The position numbers were made by a program, and so were the translations under genes. Below, in pieces: positions 49,374 through 59,664 of a DNA stretch of 64,000 nucleotides. The notes beneath the pieces were generated by a model, which saw nothing but the letters and a program-made list of their open reading frames with translations, was not told the origin of the DNA and did not search any database. This DNA is from an uncultured Ruminococcus sp. GTDB taxonomy: Bacteria; Bacillota; Clostridia; Oscillospirales; Ruminococcaceae. Where the stretch lies: assembly GCA_900541495.1 (NCBI GenBank), contig UQKC01000001.1, forward strand, positions 1 through 64,000, given 5' to 3'. Position 1 is the stretch's first letter. Each line of letters opens with the position of its first letter.

Positions 49374-50455
49374 TAATCAAAATAACCCTTTTCAGCAAGA
49401 AGTTCAGCAAGAAGAACTGCGCCGCCTGCTGCACCTCTGAGAGTGTTATGAGAAAGACATGCAAACTTGTAGTCATACTGATTGTCTTCTCTGAGTCTGC
49501 CGACAGAAACAGCCATACCGTTTTCGATCATTCTGTCAAGCTTAGCCTGAGGACGGTTATCCTCTTCAAAATAATGGAGGAACTGCTTTGGTGCGCTTGG
49601 GAGGTTGCATTCCTGCGGAACACCCTTGAAATTCTTCCAAGCTTCGAGTATCTGCTCCTTAGTCGGCTTCTTCTTAAACTTTACAAATACTGCAGCTGTG
49701 TGACCGTCGGAAACAGGTACACGGAAGCACTGTGCTGTAAAGAGAGGTTCTTTAGCGCTTTCGATGTGATCTCCCTCGATCTTGCCCCAAAGCTTGAGAG
49801 GTTCCTGCTCGGACTTTTCTTCTTCGCCGCCGATGTAAGGGATAACATTGTCGATGATCTCAGGCATTGTTTCAAATGTCTTGCCTGCGCCGGAAATCGC
49901 CTGATATGTACATACAAGAACTCTGTCGATGCCGAATTCGTCCTTAAGAGGGTGAAGTGCAGGAACATAGCTCTGGAGTGAGCAGTTGGACTTAACAGCG
50001 ATAAAGCCTCTCTTTGTGCCAAGACGCTTTCTCTGTGCTGCAATGATCTCAATATGTTCAGGGTTGATCTCAGGAACTACCATAGGAACATCAGGTGTGA
50101 ATCTGTGTGCGGAGTTGTTGGAAACAACAGGGCATTCAGCCTTAGCGTAACGCTCTTCAAGAGCCTTGATCTCATCTTTCTTCATATCAACTGCGCAGAA
50201 AACGAAGTCAACCATGCCTGCGATCTTTTCTACATCAGCAGTTGCGTCCATAACGATAAGATCCTTGATATTCTCAGGGATAGGGGAAGTCATAGCCCAC
50301 TTTGCTCCGACTGCTTCCTCATATCTCTTGCCTGCGCTTCTCGGAGAAGCTGCAAGAGCGACTACATTGAACCAAGGGTGATTGGAAAGAAGCAGAGAAA
50401 ATCTCTGACCTACCATACCGGTTGCGCCGATGATACCTACGTTATACTTTTTCAT
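49373..50455 (-). CDS. asd: Aspartate-semialdehyde dehydrogenase
   Basis: A 360-residue enzyme making aspartate semialdehyde for lysine, threonine and methionine. NADP motif GATGMVGQRF (residues 10-19), catalytic cysteine in KSNCSLQSYVPAL (about Cys159) and histidine in SDGHTAAVFV are visible. It belongs to the archaeal/fungal-like branch by length. It is the first gene behind the lysine riboswitch. Confidence 0.93.
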   Translation of the reverse strand: MKKYNVGIIGATGMVGQRFSLLLSNHPWFNVVALAASPRSAGKRYEEAVGAKWAMTSPIPENIKDLIVMDATADVEKIAGMVDFVFCAVDMKKDEIKALEERYAKAECPVVSNNSAHRFTPDVPMVVPEINPEHIEIIAAQRKRLGTKRGFIAVKSNCSLQSYVPALHPLKDEFGIDRVLVCTYQAISGAGKTFETMPEIIDNVIPYIGGEEEKSEQEPLKLWGKIEGDHIESAKEPLFTAQCFRVPVSDGHTAAVFVKFKKKPTKEQILEAWKNFKGVPQECNLPSAPKQFLHYFEEDNRPQAKLDRMIENGMAVSVGRLREDNQYDYKFACLSHNTLRGAAGGAVLLAELLAEKGYFD

Positions 50456-50493
50456 TCTGATTTCTCCCTTAAAAATTATTAATATAAAAATAA

Positions 50494-50726
50494 AAATCGG
50501 TATAAAACCGATTCATCATACTGAATATTGAAATAACTTCACATAAATGCGATAGCACTCCATCATTCGTAATGTATGATGACAATCATACACCTATTAA
50601 ATGCATGATCAGAAAACGATCGGCCAAGATCATCATCTTCGGCGGCTGCGCCTTTCAATGCTGCATAAGTCGACTTGGCAGTCTGTCAGCATCTACTATT
50701 CTATACCGCACCTCTATCTTAAATCA
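50494..50726 (-). promoter_or_regulatory. Lysine riboswitch (L box) controlling the asd operon
   Basis: The minus-strand leader contains AAGATAGAGGTGCG (5' end at 50720), AGTAGA, GAAAGGCGCAGCCGCCGAAG, TTGGCCG, GGTGTATGATTGTCA and TGGAGTGCTATC (ending near 50551), in the order of the B. subtilis lysC L box. A terminator follows: AATCGGT/ACCGATT (50494-50516) with TTTATTTTT. Bound lysine should favour termination and so lower asd, dapA and dapB. Confidence 0.9.
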
Positions 50727-50732
50727 AGTTTT

Positions 50733-50761
50733 ATATTATCACCATTCTTTCTATTTGTCAA
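50733..50761 (-). promoter_or_regulatory. Promoter of the lysine operon
   Basis: On the minus strand TTGACA (complement of 50756-50761), 17 bases, TAATAT (complement of 50733-50738), placing the start of RNA a few bases before the riboswitch. Confidence 0.8.
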
Positions 50762-50811
50762 TAGATTTTTCCAAAATAACATTAAATTAATATAATATCA
50801 TATAAATACAT

Positions 50812-50840
50812 TTGACTTTATAGCTTTTTTGTGGTAAAAT
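50812..50840 (+). promoter_or_regulatory. Promoter of the queA operon
   Basis: TTGACT (50812-50817), 17 bases, TAAAAT (50835-50840). Confidence 0.7.
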
Positions 50841-50891
50841 TTTATCAACTGCAATATATTTAATCAGATGTGAAAGGATAATTTGTATTTT

Positions 50892-51917
50892 ATGCTGAAA
50901 TCGGAATTCTATTACGCTCTGCCCGAAGAGCTTATCGCACAAACGCCAATCGAACCGAGAAATTATTCCCGATTAATGAAAATCGACCGCAAAAGCGGTG
51001 AAATAGAGCATCGTCACTTCTATAATCTATGCGATTACCTAAAAAAAGGTGATTTGCTCGTTATGAATGATTCACGTGTACTGCCGGCAAGACTTTATGG
51101 CATAAAGGAAGAAACAGGCGCTTGCGTTGAATTTCTGCTTCTTGAACAAAAAGGGGACAAGCTGTGGGAAATACTTGTTCGCCCCGGCAAAAAGGCCAAG
51201 CCGGGCGCAAGATTCAGCTTCGGCGACGGCAGACTTAAAGCCGAAATAATTGAAACAGTCGAGGGTGGAAACAGAATAGCAAAATTCGAGTGTGAAGGAA
51301 ACTTCTTTACAGCACTTGAAGAAGTCGGACAGATGCCGCTTCCTCCATACATCAAGGAAAAGCTCAAAGATAAGGAACGTTATCAGACGGTTTATTCAAA
51401 AGAATTGGGCTCTGCAGCAGCTCCGACAGCAGGTTTGCACTTTACAAAAGAAATGCTTGCCGAGCTTGAAAATATGGGTGTAAAGCTTGCATACGTTACA
51501 CTTCACGTCGGACTCGGAACATTTCGACCCGTAAAGGAAGATAATGTTCTCGAACATAAAATGCACTCGGAACACTATTATCTTCCTAAGGAAACTGCCG
51601 ATCTCATCAAACAGACCAAGGCTGAGGGCGGCCGTGTTATCGCAGTAGGTACAACTTCATGCAGAACACTTGAAAGCGTCGGAACATTCTTTGATGATAT
51701 GGACGAACATGAGGGATACACCGATATATTCATTTATCCCGGATATGAATTCAAAGTAATTGACGGACTTATAACAAATTTTCATCTTCCGGAAAGCACT
51801 CTTATTATGCTTGTATCGGCTTTTCTTGGTTATGAAAAGACAATGAACGCTTACAAGATCGCTGTTGATGAAAAATACAGATTCTTTAGCTTTGGTGACG
51901 CAATGCTGATAGTTTGA
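50892..51917 (+). CDS. queA: S-adenosylmethionine:tRNA ribosyltransferase-isomerase
   Basis: A 341-residue enzyme that builds epoxyqueuosine on t[21 protein letters not shown] at the start, [11 protein letters not shown], and the central THVG-like [14 protein letters not shown] are family signatures. ATG 50892 fits the family; a TTG at 50883 is nearer the AAAGGA site. Paired with tgt downstream. Confidence 0.93.
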   Translation: MLKSEFYYALPEELIAQTPIEPRNYSRLMKIDRKSGEIEHRHFYNLCDYLKKGDLLVMNDSRVLPARLYGIKEETGACVEFLLLEQKGDKLWEILVRPGKKAKPGARFSFGDGRLKAEIIETVEGGNRIAKFECEGNFFTALEEVGQMPLPPYIKEKLKDKERYQTVYSKELGSAAAPTAGLHFTKEMLAELENMGVKLAYVTLHVGLGTFRPVKEDNVLEHKMHSEHYYLPKETADLIKQTKAEGGRVIAVGTTSCRTLESVGTFFDDMDEHEGYTDIFIYPGYEFKVIDGLITNFHLPESTLIMLVSAFLGYEKTMNAYKIAVDEKYRFFSFGDAMLIV

Positions 51918-51957
51918 CATAAACCCAGCAATGACATCTTAGCGTGGAGAAAACATT

Positions 51958-53852
<1,895 letters not shown>

Positions 53853-53895
53853 GCAGCCGCTTCCTAAAAAACTGTATCGAAAGGAACTATAAACC

Positions 53896-55560
53896 ATGGA
53901 AATGAAAGATCTTTACAAAAAATATGTCAAGGAGACCTTCGATGAAAACGGACTTATCAAAGACCTCGATTTTGATATTCCTGAAAACTTCAATTTTGCT
54001 TACGACATAATCGATGTTATAGGAAAAAACGAGCCTGAGCGCAAAGCAATGGTCTGGGTCAATGATAAGGGCGAAGAACACACCTTCACCTATAAAGATC
54101 TTTCGGTCAGATCAAATCAGTGCGCAAATATGCTTCTTGCACACGGCGTAAAAAAAGGTGATATGGTTCTTTCGGTTCTCAAAAGACACTATCAGTTCTG
54201 GATATTGCTTCTTGCGCTTGATAAGATAGGAGCAATTCTCATTCCTGCAACAAATCAGCTTATGAAAAAGGACTACACCTACCGTTTTGAAGCAGCAGAC
54301 GTTAACTATGTTGTCGCAACCGCAGACGGTGATGTTACCGATCACATTGAGCAGGCACTTGAAGAATACAAGGGCATAAAGGAAAAGTTCATCGTCAGAG
54401 GTGAACGTGACGGTTGGACGAACTTTGACGCTGAATGTGCTAAATACCCGACAGAACTTGAAAGAATTCAGAACAACGTCAATGACAATATGCTGATATA
54501 CTTCACATCGGGAACAACGGGCTATCCGAAAATGGTCGTTCACACACATTATTATTGCCTCGGACATATTGTTACAGCTAAATATTGGCACAAGCTCCAC
54601 GAGGGCAGCCTACATCTTACTATCTCCGAATCAGGTTGGGCAAAATGTATGTGGGGAAAGATGTATGGTCAGCTCCTCTGCGCTGCTTGCCTGTTTGTTT
54701 ACGACTTTGACCGTTTCCATGCAAATGATATTCTTAAGAAGATCCAGGATTATAAAGTTACTTCGTTCTGCGCACCTCCGACAATGTACCGTATGTTCAT
54801 CAAAGAGGGAATCTCGGGTTATGATCTCTCCAATCTTGAACGCACAAGCATTGCAGGCGAAGCTCTTAACCCCGAAGTATTCAACCGTTGGTATGACCTT
54901 ACTGGTTTAAAGGTAATGGAGGGCTACGGTCAGACTGAAACAGTTCTTGCGATAGGAAATATGTGTGAAATGGAGCCGAAGCCGGGTTCAACAGGTATTC
55001 CTACACCGCTTTTTGACATAAAGATCTATGATGATGACTGCAATGAGGTTGAAAACGGTCAGGAGGGCGAAATTGTAATAATTCCCAAGACCAAAGAGAA
55101 GATCGGTCTTTTCAAGGAATACTACAAGAACCCAGAGGCTACCGCCGAGGCATGGAGAGGTGGAGTTTACCACACAAACGACCTTGCTTACAAGGATAAT
55201 GACGGCTATTTCTGGTATGTCGGACGCAAGGACGATGTTATCAAGTCCTCGGGCTACAGAATCGGACCATTCGAGATCGAAAGCGTTCTAATGGAACATC
55301 CTGCGGTTCTTGAAGTTGCTGTTACAGGCGTAAAGGACGCGATCAGAGGTATGGTCGTTAAGGCAACTATCGTTCTTACCAAGGCATACAAGGAAAAAGG
55401 CGACGAAAAGCTTGTAAAAGAGCTTCAGGAACACGTTAAAAACCAGACTGCACCTTACAAATACCCACGTGTTATCGAATTCGTTGATGAACTTCCAAAA
55501 ACTATCAGCGGAAAAATAAGACGAGTTGAAATTCGCGAAAAAGATAACTCAAATTCATAA
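53896..55560 (+). CDS. Acyl-CoA synthetase (AMP-forming)
   Basis: A 554-residue adenylate-forming enzyme: P-loop YFTSGTTGYPKMV (about 197-209), EGYGQTE (A5) and the C-terminal lysine in PKTISGKIRRVEIR. It activates an acid to its CoA ester; length and sequence fit the acetyl-/medium-chain branch in Firmicutes, but the substrate is not clear. Confidence 0.9.
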   Translation: MEMKDLYKKYVKETFDENGLIKDLDFDIPENFNFAYDIIDVIGKNEPERKAMVWVNDKGEEHTFTYKDLSVRSNQCANMLLAHGVKKGDMVLSVLKRHYQFWILLLALDKIGAILIPATNQLMKKDYTYRFEAADVNYVVATADGDVTDHIEQALEEYKGIKEKFIVRGERDGWTNFDAECAKYPTELERIQNNVNDNMLIYFTSGTTGYPKMVVHTHYYCLGHIVTAKYWHKLHEGSLHLTISESGWAKCMWGKMYGQLLCAACLFVYDFDRFHANDILKKIQDYKVTSFCAPPTMYRMFIKEGISGYDLSNLERTSIAGEALNPEVFNRWYDLTGLKVMEGYGQTETVLAIGNMCEMEPKPGSTGIPTPLFDIKIYDDDCNEVENGQEGEIVIIPKTKEKIGLFKEYYKNPEATAEAWRGGVYHTNDLAYKDNDGYFWYVGRKDDVIKSSGYRIGPFEIESVLMEHPAVLEVAVTGVKDAIRGMVVKATIVLTKAYKEKGDEKLVKELQEHVKNQTAPYKYPRVIEFVDELPKTISGKIRRVEIREKDNSNS

Positions 55561-55602
55561 AAATACAGCCTGATAAGATTCATAAAAATACAGCCTGATA
55601 AG
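55553..55602. repeat. Tandem duplication of 25 bases
   Basis: The 25 bases at 55553-55577 are repeated exactly at 55578-55602, overlapping the stop of the acyl-CoA synthetase gene. Each copy ends in CAGCCTGATAAG, so the terminator arm is duplicated. Confidence 0.9.
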
Positions 55603-55620
55603 TTAATTCTTGTCAGGCTG
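55591..55620 (+). terminator. Hairpin after the acyl-CoA synthetase gene
   Basis: CAGCCTGA (55591-55598) pairs with TCAGGCTG (55613-55620); T-run is short, so termination is uncertain. Confidence 0.5.
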
Positions 55621-55631
55621 TTACAATTACA

Positions 55632-55823
55632 AAAGCCGTTTTTGATTTTAGTTCAAAAACGGCTTTATACTAATTCTTGATCGTTCTATAGACAAAATCG
55701 ACAGATAGAATAAGTTCAGTCAAGAAAAGCGACCACAGGCAGACTGTTGCCTGACAAGGGAGCTTGACGCCGAATGAACTTATTATAGCCGAGAGTTTGT
55801 CTATAGGTTGATCAAGAATTAGT
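55632..55823 (-). ncRNA. Candidate structured non-coding RNA after pyrB
   Basis: The segment folds into one long rod: 55669-55682 with 55810-55823 (14 bp), 55686-55696 with 55796-55806 (11 bp), 55709-55718 with 55775-55784 (10 bp), 55719-55724 with 55763-55768 and 55736-55741 with 55748-55753 (6 bp each), separated by asymmetric internal loops. On the minus strand TATAAT (complement of 55824-55829) lies just before it and a strong hairpin (55632-55666) followed by TTTT just after, as for a stand-alone RNA of about 190 bases. A 6S-like RNA or a MITE are alternatives. Confidence 0.45.
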
Positions 55824-55831
55824 ATTATATA

Positions 55832-56917
55832 TTAGTGCTGATTTAAAATGCGTTCATCGCAGTATTCACATTCAAGAGTATCTCCATTACCTCTGAATGA
55901 TCTCGGCAGATATGCTTCCTTGTGAGTAATGCAGTTAGGGTTTGTGCATCTGATACTGTTGTGAATATTTCCGCTAAGAAGTGTAGACGGATATTCATTC
56001 TTTAAAACAGTGAGAATAAGCGCCATTCTGACATACATTCCGTTCTTTGCCTGTTTGAAATACATTGCACGGGGGTCATCATCAACTGCAATATCGATCT
56101 CATCAACTCTCGGAAGAGGGTGAAGAACGATAAGATCCTTGCTTGCTTTGGACATTTTTTCCGTATCAAGGCGGTAAACATTTTTCTGCTTTTCGTATTC
56201 ATCAAGGTCAGAAAAACGCTCGCGCTGGATTCGTGTCATATAGAGAATATCAAGCTTGTCAATAACTTCTTCAAGTGAATCAACTTCAGTAAATTCACAA
56301 CCGTGAGCCTTTAATATATCAATTATATATGACGGAACTTTAAGCTCGGGAGTTGATATAAAGATGAACTTGTTGCCCTTATAGCAGGACATTGCTTTAC
56401 AGAGAGAATGAACAGTTCGACCGTTTTTGAGGTCACCGCAGAATCCAATAGTATGGTTCTCAATAGTTCCTTTTTCTATGTATAAAGTCAACAGATCGGT
56501 GAGGGTTTGTGTTGGATGAAGATGTCCGCCGTCGCCTGCGTTTATGATAGGGCAATCAGCTGTCAATGCAGCAGCCTTTGCAGATCCTTCAAGAGGGTGT
56601 CGCATTACCAAGACATCTGCATAACCCGAAACTATTTTTGTTGTATCTTTAAGATTTTCACCTTTTGAAACCGATGAGGTCGCAGGATTATCAAAACCAA
56701 TTATCGTTCCGCCAAGGCGAAGCATTGCTGTCTGGAACGACATCTGCGTTCTTGTTGACGGTTCATAGAAGAGCGTACCCATAATTTTTCCGTCACATTC
56801 ATGAGCATATTTTTCGGGTTCTTTTGCGATCTTTGCACCGAGCGAAACGATTTCGTTCCACCAAGAAATGGGCATATCGCTAAGGTCGATAAGGTTGGTA
56901 AATTTAGATGTTACCAT
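55832..56917 (-). CDS. pyrB: Aspartate carbamoyltransferase with fused PyrI-type zinc domain
   Basis: A 361-residue protein. Residues 1-305 form the catalytic chain: EPSTRTQMSFQTAM (carbamoyl-phosphate loop), HPTQTLTDLLTL and HPLPRVDEI. Residues about 325-357 match the zinc domain of the regulatory chain PyrI: CTNPNC, then CEYC about 20 residues later. The allosteric nucleotide domain of PyrI is missing. AAAGGA precedes the chosen ATG. Confidence 0.92.
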   Translation of the reverse strand: MVTSKFTNLIDLSDMPISWWNEIVSLGAKIAKEPEKYAHECDGKIMGTLFYEPSTRTQMSFQTAMLRLGGTIIGFDNPATSSVSKGENLKDTTKIVSGYADVLVMRHPLEGSAKAAALTADCPIINAGDGGHLHPTQTLTDLLTLYIEKGTIENHTIGFCGDLKNGRTVHSLCKAMSCYKGNKFIFISTPELKVPSYIIDILKAHGCEFTEVDSLEEVIDKLDILYMTRIQRERFSDLDEYEKQKNVYRLDTEKMSKASKDLIVLHPLPRVDEIDIAVDDDPRAMYFKQAKNGMYVRMALILTVLKNEYPSTLLSGNIHNSIRCTNPNCITHKEAYLPRSFRGNGDTLECEYCDERILNQH

Positions 56918-57049
56918 AGTTAAAGATCCTTTCATTTATAACAATGTGATTTTATCTTATTCATTTTATCACAAAACGACACTCTATTCAATAGTTTTTT
57001 TCAAATTTAATAAATTCGGTTATAAATCGACATAAAATAATTCGCAGAA

Positions 57050-57085
57050 AAAGCTCACACGATCACTTGAACCGTGTGAGCTTTT
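57050..57085. terminator. Terminator after the GH31 gene
   Basis: AAAGCTCACACG (57050-57061) and CGTGTGAGCTTTT (57073-57085) form a 12-bp stem with A/T tails on both sides. Confidence 0.85.
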
Positions 57086-57097
57086 ATAAGCATTAAT

Positions 57098-59434
57098 TTA
57101 GAGTGCGATAGAAACCTTGCCATCGGAATTAGCAGGAACTTCAACAGTCTTGCCGCCCGAAACAGTGATCTTGAACGGTGAAGCATTCTTTGTGAAGCTT
57201 ACATCGATCGTGCCGTTGTTGTTTACGGCTGTAAGTTCCAGAACCTTGTTGGAATCTGTATCGTAGATAGTGCATGAAGCGGACTTACCGTTTTCAAGCT
57301 CATAAATAACTATCTCTGCATTGTTGAGATAATCGTATTCAAAGTTCTTCTCAAATGCACCGTAAGCAATTATGCTGTTAGGCTTTGCAAGGCAGGGGAG
57401 AGAGAAGTAATCGAACTTTTCATTGTAGTACTTTCCGCCCTCGTACTTCTTTCCGCTGATGATATCGGTCCATACGCCTGCAGGAACATAGAACTCTGCT
57501 GTGCCCTCTTCGTTGAATACAGGAGCAACGAGAACATTATCACCAAACATATACTGTCTGTCAAGGTAGAGGCAAGCAGGATCATCTGCATAGTCGATAA
57601 CCATTGCTCTCATCATAGGAACGCCGACAGTTGATGTCTTGTTAGCCTGTGCCCAGATATAAGGCATCATCTTACCCTTGAGCTTTGTGAAGAAACGGAG
57701 AACATCAACGGATTCTTCGTCAAAGAGCCAAGGCACTCTGTAAGAGGAGTTTCCGTGGAGTCTTGAGTGTGAGGAGAACAGTCCAAATGCTGCCCATCTC
57801 TTGTAGATATCAGGTGTTGCTGTTGCTTCAAATCCGCTCATATCGTGGCTGAAATAGCCGAAGCCTGAAGCGCAGAGTGACAAGCCGCCGCGGAGTGTTT
57901 CTGCCATTGAAGTGTATTCAGCAGAGCAGTCGCCGCCCCAGTGAACAGGGAACTGCTGACCGCCGACTGTTGCAGAACGAGCAAAGAGGCAAGCCTTGTT
58001 TTCACCGTAATATTCCTTAAGAACATTGAATACAGTCTTATTGTAAAGATATGTGTAATAATTATGCATTGCGATAGGATCAGAACCGTCGAAATACTTA
58101 ACGTTTGTCGGGATTCTCTCACCGAAGTCGGTCTTGAAGCAGTCAACGCCCATTTCGCAGAGCTTTTTAAGCTTACTTGCATACCACTTGCAAGCATCAG
58201 GATTTGTGAAGTCTACAATTGCCATACCCGGCTGCCACATATCGCACTGGAAAACGCTGCCGTCAAGATTCTTGATGAAGTAACCATTTTCCTTACCCTC
58301 TGCAAAAAGAGCAGAACGCTGTGCAATGTAAGGATTGATCCAAACGCAGATCTCAAGATCCTTTGCTTTAAGACGCTTGAGCATTGCAGCAGGGTCTGGG
58401 AACTGACGCTTGTCCCATTCAAAGTTACACCATTCAAATTCCTTCATCCAGAAGCAGTCAAAGTGGAATACCTGAAGAGGGATATCTCTTTCAGCCATAC
58501 CGTCGATAAAGGAAGTAACCGTTTCTTCATCATACTTTGTTGTAAACGAAGTTGTGAGCCAAAGTCCGAATGTATAAGCAGGAGGAAGTGCAGGCTTACC
58601 TGTGAGTGTTGTGTAATTTGAGATAACTTCTTCGAGGTTTTCACCGCCGATAACGAAATATTCAAGCTTTTCGCCGGGAACAGTAAAGGAAACCTTTGAA
58701 ACTGTATCGGAAGCAACTTCATAAGAAACCTTATCGGAGGAATTTACGAAGATACCGTATCCTCTTGAAGAGATATAGAACGGAATGGACTTATAGGACT
58801 GGTCGCTGCAAGTACCACCGTCAGAGTTCCATGTTTCAACGTTCTGACCGTTCTTAACGAATGTTGTGAACTTTTCGCCAAAGCCGTAGATACATTCACC
58901 AACGGAAAGCGTAAGCTGCTCACGGAGATAGGAATTACGCTTATCGCGAGGATAAGACCAGAATGTATCGTCCTGTGTTGCTTCAAGTCTACTGGAAACC
59001 TTGAACTGACTTTCATTTACAACAGTTGTAGCTCTCCAAGCGCCGCCGGTGAGCTTCTTGTCCTTGTAGTAGAACTGAACATTCCAGCTATACTTTGAAA
59101 TGTGTACCTTTGTATTGCCTGCAACGAGTTCAACAAAATCATCGCCGTCAACGATCTCGGGAGTAAAGCCCTGATCTTCATAAAGTTCAAACTTAGGTGC
59201 ATTGTCAAGTGTACCCATATAGTGGTTTATGGAAACCTTGATAACATCTTTCTGTGTGCAGGAATAGGTGATATCGAGAACAGGTCCGCCGAGGGTCATA
59301 CCTCTGTTCTGGATATAGTTTGTGGTCGCAAGGACATTTATAAAGTTTTTGCCTGTCTTGATCTCATAGGCCTGTGATGCATAGTTTACATCATAGCCTT
59401 TCTGATTAAGCCAAAAGCCGTCTGCAAATTTCAT
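57098..59434 (-). CDS. GH31 glycosidase, alpha-xylosidase (YicI type)
   Basis: A 778-residue cytoplasmic glycoside hydrolase with no signal peptide. An N-terminal beta-sandwich (1-260), a TIM barrel (about 270-600) with the nucleophile in CFKTDFGERIP (about residue 417) and HWGGDCSAEY carrying the acid/base, then C-terminal beta domains. YicI-like GH31 enzymes remove alpha-xylose from xyloglucan oligosaccharides, fitting a plant-fibre gut niche. Other alpha-glucosidase specificities cannot be excluded. Confidence 0.9.
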   Translation of the reverse strand: MKFADGFWLNQKGYDVNYASQAYEIKTGKNFINVLATTNYIQNRGMTLGGPVLDITYSCTQKDVIKVSINHYMGTLDNAPKFELYEDQGFTPEIVDGDDFVELVAGNTKVHISKYSWNVQFYYKDKKLTGGAWRATTVVNESQFKVSSRLEATQDDTFWSYPRDKRNSYLREQLTLSVGECIYGFGEKFTTFVKNGQNVETWNSDGGTCSDQSYKSIPFYISSRGYGIFVNSSDKVSYEVASDTVSKVSFTVPGEKLEYFVIGGENLEEVISNYTTLTGKPALPPAYTFGLWLTTSFTTKYDEETVTSFIDGMAERDIPLQVFHFDCFWMKEFEWCNFEWDKRQFPDPAAMLKRLKAKDLEICVWINPYIAQRSALFAEGKENGYFIKNLDGSVFQCDMWQPGMAIVDFTNPDACKWYASKLKKLCEMGVDCFKTDFGERIPTNVKYFDGSDPIAMHNYYTYLYNKTVFNVLKEYYGENKACLFARSATVGGQQFPVHWGGDCSAEYTSMAETLRGGLSLCASGFGYFSHDMSGFEATATPDIYKRWAAFGLFSSHSRLHGNSSYRVPWLFDEESVDVLRFFTKLKGKMMPYIWAQANKTSTVGVPMMRAMVIDYADDPACLYLDRQYMFGDNVLVAPVFNEEGTAEFYVPAGVWTDIISGKKYEGGKYYNEKFDYFSLPCLAKPNSIIAYGAFEKNFEYDYLNNAEIVIYELENGKSASCTIYDTDSNKVLELTAVNNNGTIDVSFTKNASPFKITVSGGKTVEVPANSDGKVSIAL

Positions 59435-59452
59435 GACAAAATCCTCCTCTTA

Positions 59453-59466
59453 TGTAATTGATTACA
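59453..59466. promoter_or_regulatory. LacI-type operator at the GH31 promoter
   Basis: TGTAATTGATTACA is a palindrome with 6-base arms, directly downstream of the -10 box, where bound repressor would block initiation. It resembles LacI/GalR family sites. No regulator gene is adjacent. Confidence 0.55.
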
Positions 59467-59494
59467 TTGTACAACATACACATAAAAAATGCAA
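59466..59494 (-). promoter_or_regulatory. Promoter of the GH31 gene
   Basis: On the minus strand TTGCAT (complement of 59489-59494), 17 bases, TACAAT (complement of 59466-59471). Confidence 0.75.
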
Positions 59495-59521
59495 GGGGTT
59501 TTCAAAATTTTATTTTTTGTT

Positions 59522-59552
59522 CATATCTTTTGCTTCTATATAAGCATACAAG
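59522..59552 (+). promoter_or_regulatory. Possible sigma-E promoter of the SPOCS gene
   Basis: CATATC (59522-59527) and CATACAAG (59545-59552), 17 bases apart, resemble sigma-E boxes (ATA…CATACAnT), as expected for a mother-cell gene. The leader to 59664 shows no other structure. Confidence 0.4.
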
Positions 59553-59664
59553 CCCTTAGCTTTGAATATTATTGAACAAAGCAGGTGATGATACAAAAAT
59601 GCTCTTACCGAGAAATTTTTATCATTAAAATTGTTTTACCACGACAAAACAAGGAGGAAAACCT

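Noticed and set aside
55553..55602. Start of a CRISPR array
   Set aside because: The two copies are directly adjacent with no spacers, and no cas genes are near.
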